Origin: JARRQB01 sp965368585
Lineage (GTDB): Bacteria > Pseudomonadota > Gammaproteobacteria > Chromatiales > Chromatiaceae
Assembly: GCA_965368585.1 (NCBI GenBank)
Contig: CBDUNM010000175.1
Span: 1 to 10,057, forward strand
Length of the DNA: 10,057 nt
Reading direction: 5' to 3'
The position numbers and the translations under genes were made by a program. This document shows positions 6,455 to 10,057 of this stretch, piece by piece. A model generated the notes under the pieces. It was given only the letters and a program-made list of their open reading frames with translations. It was not told the origin of the DNA and ran no database searches. Each line of letters begins with the position of its first letter. Position 1 is the first letter of the stretch.

Positions 6455-7100
6455 CTTTAACGGCCCTTTGGCCCCACGGCCGCCTAACCCGGAAATCGAG
6501 TAACTTTTTCAGCGTGCTCTTAGGATCGACACTGAGATCACGACTATCGGCGGTCCATGCGGCACTGTATGCGTTCGCCCCCGGTCTTCTCCCAATTCCT
6601 AGTCGGGGCAATACGGGTAAAAGCGCAATAAGCACGAATTCGACCGTTCAGGGTTCTTGGCACTATTACACGCAACAAGAGCCTGCCTTCGTGAGGTTAA
6701 GCCGAATGTGATCACGACGAAAAACTTGTCGGGATAGGTCGTTCTTCACCTATGCGTCGGTCAAGCCGATCTGGCCGCTGGCAGACAACGACCACGAAAT
6801 ATCCCCTACTCAGGCTCAGAGCGAATAAGCCATTTCGTGACCGTCGAATCGGATAACGGCGACAACGGGTCAAGAGCACCGGCTTGCGGGCGTTACCGCA
6901 TTTCAGACCTTGGCATAACCGGTGGCTGAGCCTGTTAACGTCATCGGGTCTCCTTCGAATAAATACTTCTTGCTATTCGGCACAGAGAGCGTACGGTGGA
7001 GGTGCCCGACTGAATCGGTCAGTTAATGAACGCGCACTGCTAATGAACGCGCACTGCTTCCCGCATTGCAGAGGCGCGCCATACCCACGGAGGATAGATC
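6455..7100. other. Long stretch without a supported gene
   Basis: About 645 bases upstream of the leftward TSP3-repeat gene, so its promoter must be here, though I cannot pick one out confidently. Reading frames in both strands near 6460-6710 and 6884-7225 are arginine/serine-rich with no start signals and no recognisable family. The only clear structure is the 17-bp tandem duplication at 7024-7057. The region looks like decayed or purely intergenic DNA. Confidence 0.45.
7024..7057. repeat. Perfect 17-bp tandem duplication
   Basis: TAATGAACGCGCACTGC at 7024-7040 is repeated exactly and immediately at 7041-7057. Two copies only. This looks like a recent slippage duplication; no function is apparent. 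Confidence 0.85.
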
Positions 7101-7238
7101 GTGAACCGCTACCTGTACCGGCGGGACGCCGTATCCGATCGGCAGATTCCACAGCAGCGTTCAGAAGCAAGCGGCTTCAGGTCGCCAAAGGTGACAACAT
7201 CGGCGGGCCGCGGACCTTCAGGTAACCGCACCACGTAA
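7101..7238 (+). CDS. Possible very small protein (45 aa)
   Basis: GTG 7101 follows a textbook GGAGG at 7089-7093 with 7-base spacing and opens a 45-codon frame ending TAA 7236-7238. The product begins (M)NRYLYRRDAVSDRQIPQQ and then becomes Ser/Gly/Arg-rich with no recognisable family. The good ribosome binding site is the only support. The overlapping minus-strand frame at 7109-7381 looks at least as protein-like, and at most one of the two is likely to be real. It may also be the 5' end of a gene broken by a frameshift. Confidence 0.2.
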   Translation: MNRYLYRRDAVSDRQIPQQRSEASGFRSPKVTTSAGRGPSGNRTT

Positions 7239-7381
7239 CGGGACGCAAAGGCAGGATGTCCGTGTGCATCACGAATCTCGTAATTGCCAAGCGCGACCGA
7301 GGTTTTTTCGACCCAAAGAACATACTCGGCCGGACGTGTCGCACACCCACGGGAACCGTACAGAGTCGAACGGCTGGGCAA
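7109..7381 (-). pseudogene. Coding-like fragment of unknown family
   Basis: A leftward frame ending TAG at 7111-7109. Its middle reads like a real folded domain: EYVLWVEKTSVALGNYEI, FASRYVVRLPEGPRP and ADVVTFGDLKPLASE, with codon choices similar to genuine genes here. The frame remains open to the right of 7381, but there is no start codon with a ribosome binding site; the only candidate start is TTG 7381. The last residues (SERCCGICRS and onward) look out of frame or degraded. I do not recognise it. Best explained as a remnant of a gene whose start was lost, or as a misleading antisense frame. Confidence 0.3.
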
Positions 7382-7435
7382 ACACCCCCAAGCGTTGCGC
7401 GTCGTTCCCTCCCACGATGGGCCATTGACACGATC

Positions 7436-7441
7436 AAGGAG
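7436..7441 (+). promoter_or_regulatory. Strong ribosome binding site of the 43-aa gene
   Basis: AAGGAG with 8 bases to ATG 7450. This is the main evidence that the very short downstream frame is translated. Confidence 0.7.
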
Positions 7442-7449
7442 TAAACACC

Positions 7450-7581
7450 ATGTCCAAGTCCCAACGAACCAACCGAGAGGTTAAGAAACAGGCCGTACTG
7501 ACACCCAAGGAAAAGAAGGCGGCCAAGAAGGCAAAGAAGCATGCCGGAGATGTTGTCCCCATCATTGTCAAACGTCCCTGA
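7450..7581 (+). CDS. Small lysine-rich hypothetical protein (43 aa)
   Basis: ATG 7450 to TGA 7579-7581 encodes 43 residues beginning MSKSQRTNREVKKQ, with a lysine/alanine run PKEKKAAKKAKKHAG and a short hydrophobic end VVPIIVKRP. It is strongly basic and should be cytoplasmic; binding to nucleic acid or ribosomes is a plausible guess only. Very short proteins starting MSKSQR and rich in Lys are, as I recall, annotated as hypothetical in several proteobacteria. Start choice is set by AAGGAG at 7436-7441. It is the first of four rightward genes ending at 9192, but the 196-base gap to the next gene means a shared transcript is not certain. Confidence 0.65.
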   Translation: MSKSQRTNREVKKQAVLTPKEKKAAKKAKKHAGDVVPIIVKRP

Positions 7582-7587
7582 AGGCAC

Positions 7588-7607
7588 GCGGGGAACGGCG
7601 CTCCCGC
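7588..7607 (+). terminator. Weak stem-loop after the 43-aa gene
   Basis: GCGGG (7588-7592) pairs with CCCGC (7603-7607), extended by a G-T pair, around an 8-base loop, 6 bases after the stop codon. No T-run follows, so termination would have to be partial or Rho-assisted. The rest of 7608-7760 shows no gene. Confidence 0.2.
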
Positions 7608-7777
7608 CTTGCGGACCCCTCGCCGCCAAGCCACAGCCCGACCCCGCTTGATTTCCCGGTCCCGAGCCCGATAGCGGCACGGCAAACGGCGAACCGACGA
7701 ACGATCATCGCCGAGGCACCACGACTGGTTTCCGGGTGAAAGAACCGTTGGTCGCGCCCTACGAAAAGGAACCGTCA

Positions 7778-7987
7778 ATGTACCGTCTAATGAAGTCTGA
7801 GAAGTTCACGATCAATCACCAGATCTCAGGACGGTCGCGATCCTATAGACAGACCGAGGTAAACAACTTTACGCAGTTCAGCGCAGCGCTGATTGCTTGC
7901 GAGGCTGCCAACAACAAAGGCAAGATCCGCCACTATATTCTCAACGAATTGGGTCAGGAGTACTATGATGGCGTATGGATCGACTGA
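7778..7987 (+). CDS. Small conserved-type hypothetical protein (69 aa)
   Basis: A 69-aa cytoplasmic protein starting MYRLMKSEKFTINHQ, with a middle ALIACEAANNKGKIRHYIL and an end ELGQEYYDGVWID. ATG 7778 is chosen because AAGGA at 7766-7770 lies 7 bases upstream; an in-frame GTG at 7736 lacks one. The alternation of polar and aromatic residues suggests a small alpha/beta fold. I recall similar short proteins ending in a YYDG.WID motif in gammaproteobacteria, without assigned function. Its stop is 35 bases before the next start, so it is probably co-transcribed with the DUF1488 gene. Confidence 0.75.
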   Translation: MYRLMKSEKFTINHQISGRSRSYRQTEVNNFTQFSAALIACEAANNKGKIRHYILNELGQEYYDGVWID

Positions 7988-8022
7988 CCGCGATTACTTA
8001 CTCACGCTCGGAGCCGACAACC

Positions 8023-8331
8023 ATGAGTAAGGAGCAAAACGCCGACACCAGAACCGAGGCCCTTACTTTCCCCAATCCAAGCCGGAGTTACGACGACACA
8101 GTGCACGGGGTGCGCTTTTGGGGCTATGACCGAACGTTCGAGATCGCGTTTTTCGTCGCCGCGAGCGCTTTCCCAAAGCTTGATCCGGAAACGCGGGCAG
8201 ACGAGGCCGGATACCTGAACACCTTTGATGCCAATCGCCACCGCATCCGCGAGGTGGCAGGCAACGTCTATGCACGCCGCCGCAGATCCGCATACGTCTA
8301 CTCCTACACGCTGACAGATACGGACTTCTGA
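8023..8331 (+). CDS. DUF1488-like protein (102 aa)
   Basis: A 102-aa protein. After a variable 15-residue start, it shows the features I associate with DUF1488: an opening LTFPNPSRSYDDT, then GVRFWGYDRTFEIAFFVAASAF, an acidic stretch PETRADEAGYLNTFDANRH, and an end IREVAGNVYARRRRS. Function of the family is unknown. ATG 8023 is favoured by GGAG at 8010-8013 with 9-base spacing; an upstream in-frame ATG at 7975 would overlap the preceding gene and has no such signal. There is no signal peptide. It probably shares a transcript with the 69-aa gene. The family name is from memory of the pattern and should be treated as likely rather than certain. Confidence 0.8.
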   Translation: MSKEQNADTRTEALTFPNPSRSYDDTVHGVRFWGYDRTFEIAFFVAASAFPKLDPETRADEAGYLNTFDANRHRIREVAGNVYARRRRSAYVYSYTLTDTDF

Positions 8332-8360
8332 TGGTTCTCCACCGCTCCTCTCTCTGATTT

Positions 8361-8378
8361 AACTCCTGACCAGGAGTT
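8361..8378. repeat. Palindrome upstream of the Cys-repeat gene
   Basis: AACTCCTG (8361-8368) and CAGGAGTT (8371-8378) form a perfect 8-bp inverted repeat with only two bases between, best drawn as a 7-bp stem with a 4-base loop. It lies 29 bases after the DUF1488 stop and 25 bases before ATG 8404. It could be an operator half-site pair, a weak terminator or a 5' leader structure; nothing here decides which. Confidence 0.5.
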
Positions 8379-8403
8379 TCACACCGACAACAAGGAATGA
8401 TTC

Positions 8404-9192
8404 ATGATTGAAATGCGCAGTTTGCGCACCGCTGTCGCTCGCCTAACGGTACTGGCGGCACTTCTGGGCGTTTTGCTCGGTCCGGTGTTTGCCCAAAGCG
8501 GTTCAGCCAAGATACCCACCAACGCAAGCGTCAAGAAATATGGCAGCGGATGGGTGTGCGACCGCGGCTATCGAGCATCAAACGGCGCCTGTATGGCGGT
8601 GAAGGTCCCGGCCAACGCCTACCCGACGAACGAGTCATACGGGCTCGGCTGGGAGTGCCTGCGGGGCTATCGGCGCGTCAAAAGTAACTGTGCCGCCGTC
8701 ACGGTACCGTCAAATGCGTATCTGTCGGACTCTTCGTACGGACCTGGGTGGAAGTGCGATCGAGGCTACCGGCCGTACGAAGAGGCTTGCGCCGCTATCG
8801 AAGTGCCCGCGAACGGCTATTTGATCGACGCCGCGCACGGACCCGGTTGGGAATGCGATCGAGGGTATCGGGCGGTCAAACAGGACTGCGCCGCTATCGA
8901 GGTACCCGCGAACGGCTATTTGGCGGAATCTTCACATGGGTCCGGCTGGAAGTGTCACCGAGGCTATCGAGCGACCAAAGAGGCCTGCTTTGCCATCAAA
9001 GTACCACCGAACGCCTATTTGTCCGACACTACTTATGGTCCTGGTTGGAAGTGCGATCGAGGCTATCGGGCGAGTAAAGACGCCTGCCTTGCCGTGAAAC
9101 TGCCGCCGCACGGTCACGTAAACAGTTCCGGATCCGATTGGGAATGCAACCCGCCATACCGCAAACAACAGGATCGATGTACGCCGCGATAA
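8404..9192 (+). CDS. Secreted protein of seven two-cysteine repeats
   Basis: A 262-aa exported protein. Residues 1-30 form a signal peptide (hydrophobic LTVLAALLGVLLG, cleavage expected after PVFA). From residue 36 to the end it consists of seven units of 31-33 residues with consensus (K/E)VPANAYL....YGPGW(K/E)CDRGYR....C.A(I/V). Each unit has two cysteines 12 residues apart or nearly so, giving 14 cysteines, presumably one disulfide per unit in the periplasm or outside the cell. The last unit is a variant (SDWECNPPYRKQQDRC) that may cap the array. Similar WxCxxGYxx repeats occur, as I recall, in uncharacterised proteins of environmental proteobacteria. A binding or structural envelope role is a guess. 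ATG 8404 has AAGGA at 8392-8396, 7 bases upstream; the ATG at 8397 is out of frame. The gene ends 11 bases from a broken NERD gene. Confidence 0.85.
   Translation: MIEMRSLRTAVARLTVLAALLGVLLGPVFAQSGSAKIPTNASVKKYGSGWVCDRGYRASNGACMAVKVPANAYPTNESYGLGWECLRGYRRVKSNCAAVTVPSNAYLSDSSYGPGWKCDRGYRPYEEACAAIEVPANGYLIDAAHGPGWECDRGYRAVKQDCAAIEVPANGYLAESSHGSGWKCHRGYRATKEACFAIKVPPNAYLSDTTYGPGWKCDRGYRASKDACLAVKLPPHGHVNSSGSDWECNPPYRKQQDRCTPR
8509..9189 (+). repeat. Tandem ~99-bp coding repeats
   Basis: Seven in-frame units start at about 8509, 8602, 8701, 8800, 8899, 8998 and 9097. Units 3 to 6 are most alike at the DNA level; the block TGCGATCGAGG recurs in units 3, 4 and 6. The first unit is two residues shorter, and the last is divergent. 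The array has probably grown by unequal crossing-over or slippage, and unit number may differ between strains. Confidence 0.85.
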
Positions 9193-9203
9193 TACTGCCT
9201 CGG

Positions 9204-9611
9204 CACCACGCCGCAGCCGTAGGAAATGACCGGACGCCTCTGATAGCGACCCGTCGCAGCGATCGAGCGTGGATCCCTCTCCAGGCGTTTGAGCAGCCGG
9301 TAAGCACACCTTCGTACCTGCTCGACCGGGTTGCTGACGGCCTTCTGACCCCGCGGCGTGAGAATGGTGGCCGATATCCTGTCGATGCTGCGGATGGTGT
9401 CGAGCTTCCAGTCCTTGACCTCCAGCAACAACAAGCCGCGCGCGGGATGGAGCACGATAAAATCGGAGTAGCGTTGCCGCTTACCCACAGGCAATTCATA
9501 CCAACCCAGGTATTCGTCTTTCTGGTGCGACTCCAACCGTTTGGCAAAACGTTTCTCACCCGCCTGATTGCGGGCAAGCCAACTGTCGAGGGAGGAAATC
9601 AGGCTGGCCGT
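9204..9611 (-). pseudogene. NERD-domain protein, N-terminal remnant
   Basis: The leftward frame from about 9611 to 9204 matches the N-terminal NERD (nuclease-related) domain often fused to a UvrD/DEAD-type helicase. Visible pieces in order: ISSLDSWLARNQAGEKRF, GWYELPVGKRQRYSDFIVL, GLLLLEVKDWKLDTI, RISATILTPRGQKAVSNP and YGCGVV. The Asp of SDFIVL and the Glu/Lys of LEVKDW are the expected nuclease-type acidic and Lys positions. Homology stops after YGCGVV, where full-length members continue into the helicase; what follows is unrelated and runs into the Cys-repeat gene. At the other end, the expected initiator falls on ACG (9611-9609), as if an ATG had mutated, and no ribosome binding site is seen. 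Both ends therefore look lost. A TTG at 9665 keeps the frame open but adds unfamiliar residues. Confidence 0.75.
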
Positions 9612-9615
9612 CTTG

Positions 9616-9635
9616 AAAAAACGCCGATTTCGGCG
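9616..9635 (-). terminator. Terminator-like hairpin with T-run on the minus strand
   Basis: Read leftward, CGCCG-AAAT-CGGCG (9635-9622) is followed directly by six T (9621-9616). This has the form of a small Rho-independent terminator for leftward transcripts. No leftward gene ends here; it sits just before the first recognisable NERD residues, so it would block antisense transcripts from the sirtuin region or is coincidental. Confidence 0.35.
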
Positions 9636-9693
9636 ATCATTACAGAAACTATGATCGGTCAACAATACTGATAAAGCTACCCGCCAACTCGCC

Positions 9694-9698
9694 GGAGG
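9694..9698 (+). promoter_or_regulatory. Ribosome binding site supporting a GTG start for the sirtuin gene
   Basis: GGAGG ends 5 bases before GTG 9704. No ATG exists in frame between it and the conserved FTGAGVS segment, so this motif decides the start. A TATGAT hexamer at 9650-9655 could be a -10 box, but no matching -35 is visible. Confidence 0.7.
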
Positions 9699-9703
9699 CT
9701 TGC

Positions 9704-10057
9704 GTGCGAGACGCGCGGCACACGGTGGTGTTCACCGGTGCGGGGGTTTCGGCGGAAAGCGGTATCGCGACATTCCGCGACGCGATGTCCGGATTATGGG
9801 CCCGCTTCGATGCCGCCGCACTGGCAACGGCGGCGGCCTTCCGCGCCGACCCGGCATTGGTTTGGGGCTGGTATGAATGGCGCCGCGCTCAGGTGATGAG
9901 CGCCGCACCCAACCCGGCGCACGAGGCCATCGCGGCCCTGGCGACGCATGCACCGCAGTTCACCCTGATCACCCAGAATGTGGACGATCTGCACGAACGC
10001 GCCGGCAGCCGGGACGTCATCCATCTGCACGGCCGACTGCTGCAGCCGCGCTGCTTC
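9704..10057 (+). CDS. cobB: NAD-dependent protein deacylase (sirtuin, CobB-like), 5' part
   Basis: The first 118 codons of a sirtuin; the 3' end lies beyond the window. Sirtuins remove acetyl or other acyl groups from lysine, consuming NAD+ in the cytoplasm. Visible motifs: FTGAGVSAESGIATFRD at residues 10-26 (NAD-binding GAGxSxxSGI), TQNVDDLHERAG at 90-101, and HLHG with the expected catalytic His109. Cys117 is probably the first zinc ligand. Tyr57 and Arg60 (WYEWRR) fit the Y-x-x-R pair that in SIRT5 and E. coli CobB binds acidic acyl groups, so desuccinylase activity in addition to deacetylation is predicted. The protein starts only nine residues before the motif, shorter than some CobB forms. 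Start GTG 9704 is backed by GGAGG. It diverges from the NERD remnant and is GC-rich like the antiporter. Confidence 0.92.
   Translation, partial: MRDARHTVVFTGAGVSAESGIATFRDAMSGLWARFDAAALATAAAFRADPALVWGWYEWRRAQVMSAAPNPAHEAIAALATHAPQFTLITQNVDDLHERAGSRDVIHLHGRLLQPRCF

Noticed and set aside
7425..7430. TTGACA, a perfect -35 hexamer, as promoter of the 43-aa gene
   Set aside because: A -10 box at the right spacing would fall on the start codon at 7450, leaving no leader or ribosome binding site on the transcript.
8509..9189. Regular ~99-bp repeats considered as a CRISPR array
   Set aside because: The period is entirely coding, in frame, with no constant short repeat alternating with unique spacers; it is a protein repeat array.
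9138..9671. Plus-strand frame of 177 codons overlapping the NERD remnant
   Set aside because: The minus-strand translation has clear NERD motifs, so this is its antisense shadow.
1..10057. tRNA, rRNA or other known structured RNA genes
   Set aside because: Scanning by eye found no cloverleaf with the T-loop and anticodon features and no rRNA-like stretch; the palindromes seen do not match a known RNA family I can name.

Overview
This is bacterial DNA with the gene content of an accessory or decaying stretch of a proteobacterial chromosome. A gammaproteobacterium, perhaps an environmental or sulfur/methane-oxidising type, is my best guess. It rests on recalled resemblance of several small proteins and of the insertion-sequence transposase to gammaproteobacterial families, not on a search. 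Base composition is uneven. The Na+/H+ antiporter gene at the left and the sirtuin gene at the right are clearly GC-rich, while much of 2784-9660 is closer to balanced, so the window looks like a mosaic.

Layout. 1-269 is a gene-poor leader with a strong hairpin and a doubtful leftward 56-aa reading frame. 270-2783 encodes a complete 837-aa CPA1-type Na+/H+ antiporter with a C-terminal cyclic-nucleotide-binding-like domain. 2944-4144 is a 1.2-kb insertion sequence with 20-bp imperfect terminal inverted repeats (18/20). Its DDE transposase keeps all three catalytic residues but is interrupted by two in-frame TAG codons. 4145-4856 has no secure gene. 4857-5117 is a small conserved-looking protein with a good ribosome binding site. 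Two palindromic elements (5143-5211 and 5227-5288) lie between it and the convergent gene 5333-6439, which encodes a secreted protein with calcium-binding thrombospondin type 3 repeats.

6455-7449 is about 1 kb with no firm gene: a 17-bp tandem duplication and two mutually overlapping low-confidence reading frames. From 7450 to 9192 four genes run rightward, each with its own ribosome binding site: a 43-aa lysine-rich protein, a 69-aa protein, a DUF1488 protein and a secreted protein built of seven ~33-residue repeats, each with two cysteines. The last gene stops about 11 bp from the broken end of a leftward NERD-domain gene remnant (9204-9611). At the right edge, 9704-10057 is the start of a CobB-like NAD-dependent deacylase (sirtuin), cut by the window end.

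How the genes fit together. There is no recognisable pathway. The shared theme of the middle is small or secreted proteins of unknown function next to mobile and broken DNA. The antiporter probably supports sodium/pH homeostasis and the sirtuin removes acyl groups from lysines; they look unrelated. The most interesting candidates for something undescribed are the 7450-9192 gene cluster with its secreted Cys-repeat protein, and the paired palindromes at 5143-5288. I see no convincing evidence of a defence system, CRISPR array, RNA gene or phage module.
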